Origin: Actinomycetota bacterium
GTDB taxonomy: Bacteria > Actinomycetota > Actinomycetes > Mycobacteriales > Mycobacteriaceae
Direction: 5' to 3'
DNA: 64,000 bases
Assembly: GCA_018268465.1 (NCBI GenBank)
Contig: JAFDWN010000005.1
Location: forward strand, 186,001-250,000
Below are positions 37,237 to 44,918 of the stretch, in pieces. The position numbers and the translations under genes were made by a program. Positions within the stretch are counted from its first letter, which is position 1. Every line of letters starts with the position of its first letter. The notes beneath the pieces were generated by a model. That model saw only the letters and a program-made list of their open reading frames with translations, was not told where the DNA came from and did not search any database.

Positions 37237-38007
37237 GTGACCGCACCGTCCGCCGAGACCATCGACATCCGCCGCGCCGGGGACCGGGCCAAGACGAAGA
37301 TCGCGTGGCTGGACTCGAAGCACTCGTTCTCGTTCAGCCACCACTACGACCCGAACAACACCCACCACGGGCTGCTGCTGGTCAACAACGACGATATCGT
37401 CAACCCCGGCACCGGGTTTGACACCCATCCCCACCGCGATATGGAGATCGTCACGTGGGTGTTGCGGGGGTCGCTCGTCCACCAGGACTCCACCGGCCAC
37501 TCCGGTGTCATCTATCCGGGCCTGGCACAGCGAATGTCGGCGGGCCGCGGCATCCTGCACTCGGAGAAGAACGACTCCTGGCGGCTGACCGGGGAGCAAT
37601 CCCACAGTGAGCCGGTGCATTTCGTGCAGATGTGGGTGGTACCCGACGAATCGGGCATCACCCCGGGCTATCAGCAGCTGGAGATCGACGACGAGCTACT
37701 GCGCGGCGGCCTGGTAACCATCGCCTCGGGTATGCCCGATCACAAGGACGACACCGCGATCAGCATCCGCAACAAATACGCGGCGCTGCGCGGCGCGCGT
37801 TTGCAGCCCGGCGACAGCGTCGAACTTCCCGACGCGCCGTATCTGCATCTGTTCGTGCCGCGCGGCGAGGTGACGCTGGAAGGGGCGGGCGTCCTACACG
37901 AAGGCGACGCGGTTCGGTTCACCGCATCGGGCGGCCAGCGGGTGACCGCGGTCACGCCCGCAGAGATCCTGGTCTGGGAGATGCATGCGGGTTTGGCTGC
38001 GGCTTAA
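37237..38007 (+). CDS. Pirin-family bicupin protein
   Basis: This 256-residue protein starts at GTG 37237 after GAGGGGT. The N-terminal cupin carries the metal-binding set FDTHPHRDMEIVTWVLRG, GILHSEKN and the later Glu-rich HFVQMWVVP, matching quercetinase-active pirins such as YhhW. The C-terminal cupin lacks metal ligands. Family members oxidise flavonols or act as redox-sensing cofactors in the cytosol; the activity here is not predictable. It is divergent from a MarR gene that probably controls it, and it overlaps the next gene by 23 bp, so translation may be coupled. Confidence 0.92.
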   Translation: MTAPSAETIDIRRAGDRAKTKIAWLDSKHSFSFSHHYDPNNTHHGLLLVNNDDIVNPGTGFDTHPHRDMEIVTWVLRGSLVHQDSTGHSGVIYPGLAQRMSAGRGILHSEKNDSWRLTGEQSHSEPVHFVQMWVVPDESGITPGYQQLEIDDELLRGGLVTIASGMPDHKDDTAISIRNKYAALRGARLQPGDSVELPDAPYLHLFVPRGEVTLEGAGVLHEGDAVRFTASGGQRVTAVTPAEILVWEMHAGLAAA

Positions 38008-39325
38008 GCGAATCGGTGTCGGTGCCGTCGGTGTGATGGTGGTGGGGGCCTGCGCTGCGGGCCCCACCCCCGACGCCGGGACGGCCTCACCGGCGACACC
38101 GGAGGCCACGGAGTCGACCGGGGCGTCGGCTGATCTGGTGCCGGTGACCGTCCAGGTGCCAGAGGACCTGGACGAGCAGCCGTTCGACCAGCCACGACAG
38201 GCGCTCGTCCCCCCGGGCTGGAGCATCTCGGTGTGGGCCAGGGTGCCCAAGCCCAGGCTCGCGGCGTGGGCGCCCGACGGCACATTGCTGGTATCGCAGC
38301 CGAGTACCGGTCGGGTGGTTCACCTGATCCAGACGGGAGCGGGTCCGCGTGAGGCACTTTTGCTCGACGGGCTGGATCAGCCACATGGCCTGGCCTTCAC
38401 ACCGGCTCGGCCCGGCACACCCCCGATCCTCTACGTCGCCGAGAGCGACCAGATCGACGCCTACGACTACGTCGACGGCCAGGCCGTCAACCAGCGCACG
38501 GTGGTGGCGGGATTGCCCGACGCCCGCAGCCCGGACCTGCGCGGCGCATACTCGCATGCGCTGAAGAGCGTCGCGGTCGGGCCCGACGGGGCGGTGTACT
38601 TCTCGATCGGCTCGACGGGCAATATCTCGGCGCACGACCGCGAAGCCGATCCGCCCAGGGCGACCGTCATGCGGGTGCCGCCCGGTGGTGGCCCGGCCGC
38701 ACCGTTCGCCACCGGTGTCCGCAACGGCACCGGTCTGGCCATCGCGCCGGACGGATCGGTGTGGACCGCCGTCAACGGTCGCGACAATGTCCTCTACCCC
38801 GGCGAGGGTCGCGACTACGGCCGGGTGGTGCCCGAGTACGTCAACGACCATCCACCCGAGCAGCTCGCACGTCTCACTCCGGGGCGCGAATTAGGTTGGC
38901 CGTACTGTAATTCCGATGGCGGTCCGGCCGACCTGCCCTTCATCCGCGATGTCCAGACCAACGCCGACGGCGCCCGTCTCGACTGCGCCGCGCTGCCGCC
39001 GGTGGAGCAGAGCTTCGGTGCCCACTCCGCTCCCCTCGGGCTGAGCTTCGTCGACGGGGCACTACCAGAGCCATATGCCCACGGTGCGCTCGTCGGCGTG
39101 CACGGTTCGTGGAACCGCCAGCCGCCCCGCGCGCCCGAGGTGTCGTTCTTCGCCTGGCAGAACGGCACACTTGCCGATCAGCAGACGCTGGTCGGCGGTT
39201 TCCAAGCCGACGACGGGTCCCGCTGGGGCCGCCCGGTGGCCGCGGTTGCCGGCCCTGACGGCGCCGTCTACATCACCGACGACGCCGCCGACGCGATCTA
39301 CCGGCTGGCCCCGCCGGGGCGCTGA
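37985..39325 (+). CDS. Glucose/sorbosone dehydrogenase-like lipoprotein
   Basis: This 446-residue protein has a lipoprotein signal (MRVWLRLKRIG...) with lipobox VGAC and a Thr/Ala/Pro-rich spacer. Its six-blade beta-propeller is of the soluble PQQ glucose dehydrogenase/Hip type. Family features include LDGLDQPHGLAFTP, YFSIGSTGN, TGVRNGTGLAI, ELGWPYCNSD and GVHGSWNRQPP. Homologues oxidise aldoses at the outer membrane face if PQQ is supplied, but mycobacteria usually lack PQQ synthesis genes and may use another cofactor such as mycofactocin-independent flavins; this is open. It overlaps the pirin gene and is probably co-transcribed with it. Confidence 0.87.
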   Translation: MRVWLRLKRIGVGAVGVMVVGACAAGPTPDAGTASPATPEATESTGASADLVPVTVQVPEDLDEQPFDQPRQALVPPGWSISVWARVPKPRLAAWAPDGTLLVSQPSTGRVVHLIQTGAGPREALLLDGLDQPHGLAFTPARPGTPPILYVAESDQIDAYDYVDGQAVNQRTVVAGLPDARSPDLRGAYSHALKSVAVGPDGAVYFSIGSTGNISAHDREADPPRATVMRVPPGGGPAAPFATGVRNGTGLAIAPDGSVWTAVNGRDNVLYPGEGRDYGRVVPEYVNDHPPEQLARLTPGRELGWPYCNSDGGPADLPFIRDVQTNADGARLDCAALPPVEQSFGAHSAPLGLSFVDGALPEPYAHGALVGVHGSWNRQPPRAPEVSFFAWQNGTLADQQTLVGGFQADDGSRWGRPVAAVAGPDGAVYITDDAADAIYRLAPPGR

Positions 39326-39361
39326 GCGGTCTGGGCCGCGCCGCCATGGCTTACCCCGCCG

Positions 39362-40432
39362 TCAGGCCCGGCCAGGAACGGTGGTATTCCGTATCTGAAT
39401 CGTGTAGGGCAGCAATTCGTTTCGCGGACCGCCGGTATCACCTTCGATGCGTTGCAGCAACCGGTGCGCGGCGCGGCGACCGAGGATGTCGCGGGGGACG
39501 GTAACGGTGCTCAATTGCAGGGGACCCGCGCTCGAGAAGCTCATATCGTCGAATCCGGATATCGCGACGTCCTGGGGCACCCGCCTGCCGATCTCGGTGC
39601 ACACGTCCAGAACACCGAGGGCGATGACGTCGTTACCGCACACAAAAGCGTCGACGTCGGGGTGCTCGGCCAACACCGACCTCGCGCGCAGCGCACCCGA
39701 GGCTCGACTCAGTTCCCCCCACACATCCGGGTCGTTCACCGCGGTCAGGCCGGCCTTGCGCAGTGCGCCCAGGTAGCCGTGCATGCGTCCCCTGGATGCA
39801 CTCGACGCTTCGGGGCCGCCGATCAGCGCGATCCGCCGCCGCCCGGTGGCAACGACATGCGACGCCATCTCGAACCCCGCTTGCTCATCGTCGATCCCCA
39901 CCCAGTCGGATTGTTCTCCGTCGACCTTGCGGTAGACCTGCACCACCGGAATGCCTTCCTGCCGAAGGGTATCCAGCAACCGTTTGTCGTCGGCGATCAA
40001 ACTGGTGAAGATCAGGCCACTGCAGTTGCGGTCCACCTGCGCGTACGCGACATCCGCTTGACGAGCGCCGTCGACGCCGACGTGCGCGACGGACACCTCG
40101 TAGCCGGCGTCCTCTGCCCTGGCCACCACTCCGGCGGCCACCTCGGTGTAGAACGGGTTGGCGATGTCGGCCAGCAGCAATCCGATGGTGCGTGTCGTCC
40201 CCGAACGCAGGTCGCGGGCGGTTCGACTGGGGCGAAACCCCATCTCCTCGGCAACGGCCAGGATATGGCGGCGCCGTTCGTCGCTGACACCGGGAGCGCC
40301 GCTCAATGCGTAGGACACCGACGCCGCCGAGACACCGGCCGCCCGCGCCACATCGCTCATCCGAACGCGACGCGGGCGCATCCCCGTATTGGAACGACTG
40401 GCCGTCTGTCGGCTTCGCGGACTGTCGGTCAC
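39362..40432 (-). CDS. LacI-family repressor of the adjacent catabolic cassette
   Basis: This 356-residue regulator has an N-terminal HTH (MSDVARAAGVSAASVSYALS, hinge helix near RPSRTARDLR) and a periplasmic-binding-protein-like effector domain (TRTIGLLLADIANPFYTEV to DVAISGFDDMSFSS). LacI proteins bind CG-centred palindromes and dissociate on binding a small inducer. Four matching sites surround this locus: one 9 bp before its own start and others before the cupin gene and the transporter gene. It therefore likely represses itself and the divergent cupin-MFS-hydrolase genes. The inducer is probably the compound degraded by the cupin. Confidence 0.92.
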   Translation of the reverse strand: MTDSPRSRQTASRSNTGMRPRRVRMSDVARAAGVSAASVSYALSGAPGVSDERRRHILAVAEEMGFRPSRTARDLRSGTTRTIGLLLADIANPFYTEVAAGVVARAEDAGYEVSVAHVGVDGARQADVAYAQVDRNCSGLIFTSLIADDKRLLDTLRQEGIPVVQVYRKVDGEQSDWVGIDDEQAGFEMASHVVATGRRRIALIGGPEASSASRGRMHGYLGALRKAGLTAVNDPDVWGELSRASGALRARSVLAEHPDVDAFVCGNDVIALGVLDVCTEIGRRVPQDVAISGFDDMSFSSAGPLQLSTVTVPRDILGRRAAHRLLQRIEGDTGGPRNELLPYTIQIRNTTVPGRA

Positions 40433-40440
40433 ACATCGAG

Positions 40441-40454
40441 CTTAGGCGATTAAG
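40441..40454. promoter_or_regulatory. LacI operator O1 (autoregulatory)
   Basis: CTTAGGCGATTAAG, centred on CG, lies 9 bp upstream of the lacI-type GTG. It shares CTTA-N2-CGATTAAG with the sites at 40666 and 41332. Confidence 0.7.
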
Positions 40455-40517
40455 CGCCGGCAACGGCCGGTCGGCGGGCGTACCGGCCTTTACGCCTGGC
40501 GACATTGGGTCGGTTTC

Positions 40518-40531
40518 CTGATTCGATTAAT
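40518..40531. promoter_or_regulatory. Weaker LacI-like site
   Basis: CTGATTCGATTAAT keeps the CG centre and right half of the consensus but departs at one position in each outer flank. It sits in the middle of the 269-bp divergent gap and could allow looping between the two better sites. Confidence 0.4.
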
Positions 40532-40665
40532 CAGCCCCGGGACCCGCTCCACATGATGTTCCACCGTCCGAACATCGCCACCACGTCGCCCATTTGGGCT
40601 GTCAGAGCGGCTGTTCGTGTGACTTCACCCATCTCTTGCGTTCCCCGGTGGCGTCGGTTACCTTA

Positions 40666-40679
40666 CTTATGCGATTAAG
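40666..40679. promoter_or_regulatory. LacI operator O2 before the cupin gene
   Basis: CTTATGCGATTAAG ends 22 bp before the GTG start of the cupin gene, so a bound repressor would cover its promoter or initial transcribed region. Confidence 0.7.
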
Positions 40680-40701
40680 CATCGATTCCAAGGAGAGATT
40701 C

Positions 40702-41238
40702 GTGAGTTCCACCGTCGACACACCACACCCCGAGGCAACTCCCTACACCGGCCCCAGGCCGTACGGCATGAGTGACGACCTGATCACCCTCGGAGCCCTC
40801 GACCTCGATTGCGACGAGCGGCTGTGGGTTCCGCAGTCCAAGGACGTCGATTTCCGTCCGCTGGTGCTCTGCGCAAGCCAGGGCTACTTCGTCAACATCC
40901 TGCGGGTCCGGCGTACGGGGATCCTGTCCCGGCACCGTCACGCCGGTGCGGTCCACGCTTTCACCCTGCGGGGGCGCTGGCACTACCTGGAATACGACTG
41001 GTGGGCCGAGGAGGGGTCCCATGCCTTCGAGCCGCCCGGTGATATCCACACCCTCGAGGTACCCGACGACGTGACCGAGATGGCCACCCTGTTCCACGTC
41101 ACCGGCGCCTACATCTACGTCGACGTGGACGGCAACACCGTCGGCATCGAGGACGTCTTCAGCAAGATCGACAGGGCCCGCGAGCACTACGAAGCGGTCG
41201 GGCTGGGCGCTGATTTCGTCGATCAGTTCATCCGCTGA
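40702..41238 (+). CDS. Cupin dioxygenase, 2,4'-dihydroxyacetophenone dioxygenase-like
   Basis: This 178-residue protein starts at GTG 40702 with AAGGAGA 5-6 bases upstream; upstream in-frame codons cross the operator and are rejected. The cupin metal site is GILSRHRHAGAVHAFTLRG, with the later HTLEVPD contributing a His. The overall pattern (WVPQSKDVDFRPLVL, YLEYDWWAEEGS, ATLFHVTGAYIYVD) matches the 2,4'-dihydroxyacetophenone dioxygenase/ChrR-like group. That iron enzyme cleaves the side chain of hydroxyacetophenones to a carboxylic acid and formate. The exact substrate is uncertain. The gene is under a LacI operator and heads a cassette with a transporter and two hydrolases. Confidence 0.82.
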   Translation: MSSTVDTPHPEATPYTGPRPYGMSDDLITLGALDLDCDERLWVPQSKDVDFRPLVLCASQGYFVNILRVRRTGILSRHRHAGAVHAFTLRGRWHYLEYDWWAEEGSHAFEPPGDIHTLEVPDDVTEMATLFHVTGAYIYVDVDGNTVGIEDVFSKIDRAREHYEAVGLGADFVDQFIR

Positions 41239-41331
41239 CCCCACTCCTCCCGCTCGTCCGATCGTCTGCCCGGCAGTTGCGGGTAATGGGACTATGCATC
41301 AACCCCGCGTCCCGGCCGATTCGGAATATTA

Positions 41332-41345
41332 CTTAATCGATTAAC
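41332..41345. promoter_or_regulatory. LacI operator O3 before the transporter gene
   Basis: CTTAATCGATTAAC is the most symmetrical site. It lies in the 318-bp gene-free stretch 41239-41556, in which I see no other structure. It indicates a second promoter that drives the MFS and hydrolase genes, about 210 bp before the ATG. Confidence 0.7.
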
Positions 41346-41556
41346 TACACGCGGGCCTCCGACTTACCCCCATGCGCAAAACCACTGCTGCCCGCCCCTG
41401 CCTCCGCGTGTCGACCGCCAGCCGTGGCCTCTGGTCGCCTGGCTAATTCTGCTATCCCACAACATATTCGGTCGCAATCGGGCGCGCGGGGCGGGCAGAT
41501 CACCGGGTCGCTCTTCGATCGCCGCCCGACTTCTCCCCTCTCGGACTGGAGTTTCG

Positions 41557-42972
41557 ATGACAAGCACCAATGCACCACTCAGCGATGAAAACGCGCCGTC
41601 GATCGGCCCGCTGTCGCGCCGGTCCCGCCGTCCCCGCACACCCGGATACGCGGTCGGCGCGTTGGTCATCTTATGGCTGGTCTACGCGATGAACGCCAAC
41701 ACGCGTCAGATCTTCTTCTTCGTGCTGCCCTCGATCGTCGACGAGTTCTCGATCTCTCCAGGCACCGCAGGTGTGATCGCCGCGATCATCACCGTGTCGT
41801 GCTCACTACTGGCTCTTCCGCTGGGACCGTGGTTCGACAAGGGCGGTCACGGCTGGGCGCGCAAGTATCGCAACGGCGTCGTCGCGTTGGGTTACTTCAT
41901 CTTCTCCATCTTCACCGGCATCGGCGCCCTGACCCAATCACTCTGGTCCATCGTCGTGCTGCAGTCCGTCAAGAATGCGTTCGGCGGCGCCGGCGAGGCG
42001 GCCGAAGTGACGGCGATGGCCGAGTCCTACCCCGTCGAACGGCGCGGATTCGCCCTGGGAATCCAGCACACCGGCTACCCCTGGGGAACTCTCATCGCAT
42101 CGGTGGTCACCTCGGGGATACTCGCGACCTTCGGGCCCGAGAACTGGCGCTACGTCTTCCTTCTCATCCCGCTCGCCATGATCCCGATCTGGTTGGGCTA
42201 CTGGATGTTCGCCACGAAGAAGCGCTACGAAACCTTCGAACGGCAGACCACCGAAGCCGGCCTGACCAAACCCCTGGACAGCACCGAAGACGCCGGACAC
42301 CAAGCCGCACCCGCCGGCGCTCTCGGCCGCGCACTGCGCAATCCGAACATCGTCGTGCCGTCACTCGCGGCGATGCTCGGCATCGCGGTGTACACCGGAA
42401 TCAGCTTCTGGCTGCCGCAGTACATCGCCTTCGTCGGCAACTACAGCTTCGCCGAGGCAGCCGCGTACTCCGCCATCTTCACCATTACCGGTGGCATCGG
42501 CCAGATTCTGTGGGGCTGGACCTCGGACTGGCTGGGCCGCAAATTCACCTCGATCATCTCGTTCGCATGGCTTGCCATCGGCATCTTCCTACTGCAGTAC
42601 GCGGGCCTGGGCCTGGCCTGGCTGATCGCCCTACAGCTCTTCGCCGGCATGGCCACCAACGGCATCTTCCCGGTGATCTACGGATTCGTCAGCGACTCCG
42701 CCGAGAAGGGCGCGATGGGCACCGCCAACTCCATCATGCTGACGGCGATGTATCTCGGCGGCCTGTCACCGCTGATCCTCGGCGTCCTCATCGGTGCGGG
42801 CGGCGGGTTCTCCTCGGTTTCCGGATACAACTGGGGCCTCTACGTCATGGTCACCGCGTGCATCATCGCCGTGCTCGCTCTGACGTTCTTCACCCGTGAG
42901 CCCGTCGGGCGGTTTCGCCACCTCGACCGAGCCCTCGTCTCCCAGAAGCGCTGCAACCTGGCGGCCGCCTAG
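41557..42972 (+). CDS. MFS transporter of the catabolic cassette
   Basis: This 471-residue protein has twelve predicted membrane segments and cytosolic ends. Typical MFS loops are visible: LALPLGPWFDKGGHGWARK between helices 2 and 3, and LWGWTSDWLGRKFTS, the corresponding motif A of the second half. A hydrophilic loop of about 50 residues (MFATKKRYETFERQTTEAG to AGALGRALRN) separates the halves. The subgroup resembles organic-anion and aromatic-acid importers, which fits an uptake role for the compound handled by the cupin and hydrolases. A LacI site lies upstream. The ATG follows a modest TGGAG. Confidence 0.88.
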   Translation: MTSTNAPLSDENAPSIGPLSRRSRRPRTPGYAVGALVILWLVYAMNANTRQIFFFVLPSIVDEFSISPGTAGVIAAIITVSCSLLALPLGPWFDKGGHGWARKYRNGVVALGYFIFSIFTGIGALTQSLWSIVVLQSVKNAFGGAGEAAEVTAMAESYPVERRGFALGIQHTGYPWGTLIASVVTSGILATFGPENWRYVFLLIPLAMIPIWLGYWMFATKKRYETFERQTTEAGLTKPLDSTEDAGHQAAPAGALGRALRNPNIVVPSLAAMLGIAVYTGISFWLPQYIAFVGNYSFAEAAAYSAIFTITGGIGQILWGWTSDWLGRKFTSIISFAWLAIGIFLLQYAGLGLAWLIALQLFAGMATNGIFPVIYGFVSDSAEKGAMGTANSIMLTAMYLGGLSPLILGVLIGAGGGFSSVSGYNWGLYVMVTACIIAVLALTFFTREPVGRFRHLDRALVSQKRCNLAAA

Positions 42973-43033
42973 GACCCACCTACGTCAGCCGGCCACTCCC
43001 GCCCGCTCACCAGCGACAGCAAGGAGAAATTCC

Positions 43034-43966
43034 ATGATCACCATGCCCACCTCCGTAACCGTTCCCCACCTGGGCGGCTCGGCAATCAGCTGCACGTTCG
43101 GCAAACCCTACGATCCGTCGCTTCCGACGCTGGTCATGATCAATTCCTTCACCACCTCGAGGGAGTTGTACCGGCCCCAGTACGCGGACCCCGACCTCAT
43201 GGCCGCGATGAACCTGTTGGCGATCGAGCCCTACGGCCACGGCGGCACTCGTTCGACGTGGGTGCAATTCACCTACTGGGACACCGCAGTGGCAGCGTTG
43301 CAGGCACTCGACGCACTCGACATCCCCGGAGCATTCGTTCTCGGCACCTCGCAGGGCGGCTGGATCGCCGCGCGAATGGCAGTCCTCGCCCCCGACACGG
43401 TCGACGGCATTATCGTTCTGGGCACCTCGATGGACGCCGAAAGCCAACGCAGCCGTGACCTCGGGTGCTGGGATGGCGATGCCTTCTGCACCCCGACGAT
43501 CGACGGGTTCTCCAGCCCCGTCGGGGACGACTGGGTGGTCCCCGACGAGTTCGTCGCCAAACTACTCGAGTCCGGTCTCGGCGACACCGTCACGCCCGCC
43601 GAGTATGCATTCTGGTTGAGCACCTACCGAGCCAACTACACGGGTGATGCCGGCCGAAAGCGCCTGCAGGTCAGTGCGATCAACCTGCGCGACCGAGACG
43701 GCTTACACGCACGCCTCGACGGGGTGCGGTGCCCGGTCCTATGGCTGCACGGCAGCCACGATTCGGTCTACTCGGTGGCGAACGCCCGCGACGAGATCGC
43801 GATGTTCACCAACTCACCGGCGGCGGAGTTGCGCATCATCGACGGCGGCAGACATTTCCTGAGTGCCTCGAATCCTCGCGACGTCGACCAGGCGACCATC
43901 GGATTCGTCGCCCGCTGGCACTCCCCGACGCCGACGAGCGGCGCGCTGGCATCCACGTGCCGCTGA
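43034..43966 (+). CDS. Alpha/beta hydrolase 1 of the catabolic cassette
   Basis: This 310-residue enzyme starts at ATG 43034, eight bases after AAGGAG; an upstream frame extension overlaps the MFS gene and is rejected. The nucleophile elbow is LGTSQGGWIAARMA, the acid is in LHGSHDSVYS and the catalytic His in DGGRHFLSAS. The fold is of the 3-oxoadipate enol-lactonase/haloperoxidase type. Hydrolases of this kind open lactones or cleave esters or C-C bonds in aromatic degradation. It lies 61 bp after the transporter and 47 bp before a second hydrolase, so the three form an operon. Confidence 0.87.
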   Translation: MITMPTSVTVPHLGGSAISCTFGKPYDPSLPTLVMINSFTTSRELYRPQYADPDLMAAMNLLAIEPYGHGGTRSTWVQFTYWDTAVAALQALDALDIPGAFVLGTSQGGWIAARMAVLAPDTVDGIIVLGTSMDAESQRSRDLGCWDGDAFCTPTIDGFSSPVGDDWVVPDEFVAKLLESGLGDTVTPAEYAFWLSTYRANYTGDAGRKRLQVSAINLRDRDGLHARLDGVRCPVLWLHGSHDSVYSVANARDEIAMFTNSPAAELRIIDGGRHFLSASNPRDVDQATIGFVARWHSPTPTSGALASTCR

Positions 43967-44013
43967 CCGTTCCGACTCCCGACCGCATCAACCCGACCGA
44001 AAGGAAACCCACC

Positions 44014-44820
44014 ATGGCACACACCCAACGGGTCTTCGCAGTACGCGACACCCACCTGTTCGTCGACGACACCGGCGAGAACGATCTTCCCGTCATCCTC
44101 TGCCTTCATTCGCTGTTCCTCGACTCCCGCATGTTCGATGGTCTGGTCGACGCGGTGCGCGGTCAGTTCCGGGTCGTCAGACCGGAGTTTCGCGGTCAGG
44201 GCAGAAGCGATTTCCACGACGTCGACATCATCACCATGGACGACGATGCGGAGGACATCCTGGCCTTGATCGACGTGATGGGCTTGACGAACATCAACAT
44301 GCTGGTCCAATCGATGGGCGGAGATGTCGGAGTTCGCGTTGCCGCTCGACGTCCCGACCTTTTCCGCAAGATCGTGATGGCGGGATCGTCCGCACGAGGC
44401 GAAACCCACGCGTCCTACGTCGATTGGACCAACCGTGCCGGCGTCAACGGCTTCGTGGACGATGTTCTCGACGAGACCCTCGGCGTGATGTTCGGCGAGT
44501 CGATTCGCAAAGACCCCGAGAGGGCACACATCGTGGCACTGTGGACCGACCGCATCAACGCACTGCCGAGAAGTCTGCGGCCCGCGATGATGGGTGTGAT
44601 GACCCGCGCGAGCGCACTCGACCTGCTGCCCGAGATCCCCTGTCCGGTACTCATTTTCTCCGGCGCCGAGGATCATGCCCGGCCGCCGGAGTGGGGCAAG
44701 GAGGTCGCCGATGCCCTCCCCGACGCCGAACTCGTGGTGCTCGACCGGGTCGGCCACAGCCCGACCCTCGAAGTCCCGGAGGTCGTCTACCCGAGAATGA
44801 TCGACTTCTTCCGAACCTGA
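44014..44820 (+). CDS. Alpha/beta hydrolase 2 of the catabolic cassette
   Basis: This 268-residue enzyme starts at ATG 44014 after AAGGAAA. Fold landmarks: LCLHSLFLDSRMF (oxyanion region), VRPEFRGQGRS, nucleophile NMLVQSMGGDVGVRVA, acid in FSGAEDHARP and His in DRVGHSPTLEVP. In the nucleophile motif Val takes the place of the first Gly of G-x-S-x-G, tolerated in some lactonases. It is only distantly related to hydrolase 1, so the pair probably performs successive steps. It is the last gene of the LacI-controlled cassette; the next gene, 98 bp on, has its own upstream repeats. Confidence 0.87.
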   Translation: MAHTQRVFAVRDTHLFVDDTGENDLPVILCLHSLFLDSRMFDGLVDAVRGQFRVVRPEFRGQGRSDFHDVDIITMDDDAEDILALIDVMGLTNINMLVQSMGGDVGVRVAARRPDLFRKIVMAGSSARGETHASYVDWTNRAGVNGFVDDVLDETLGVMFGESIRKDPERAHIVALWTDRINALPRSLRPAMMGVMTRASALDLLPEIPCPVLIFSGAEDHARPPEWGKEVADALPDAELVVLDRVGHSPTLEVPEVVYPRMIDFFRT

Positions 44821-44830
44821 GGCAGTGGTA

Positions 44831-44866
44831 GTGACGGCGCGGTGACAGCCTGCGCGTGACGATGAC
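44831..44866 (+). promoter_or_regulatory. 11-bp-period direct repeats before propeller gene 1
   Basis: TGACGGC (44832) and TGACAGC (44843) are 11 bp apart, one helical turn, with a further GTGACGATGA nearby. GTGACGGCGYGGTGACA recurs at 46814 before the second propeller gene. Such phasing is usual for OmpR/PhoP-type regulators. Confidence 0.45.
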
Positions 44867-44918
44867 CCGCGGGGCCGGCAAGGCGCCGGTGCGCCATCAG
44901 TCAGGCGGGAGGTGTCCG

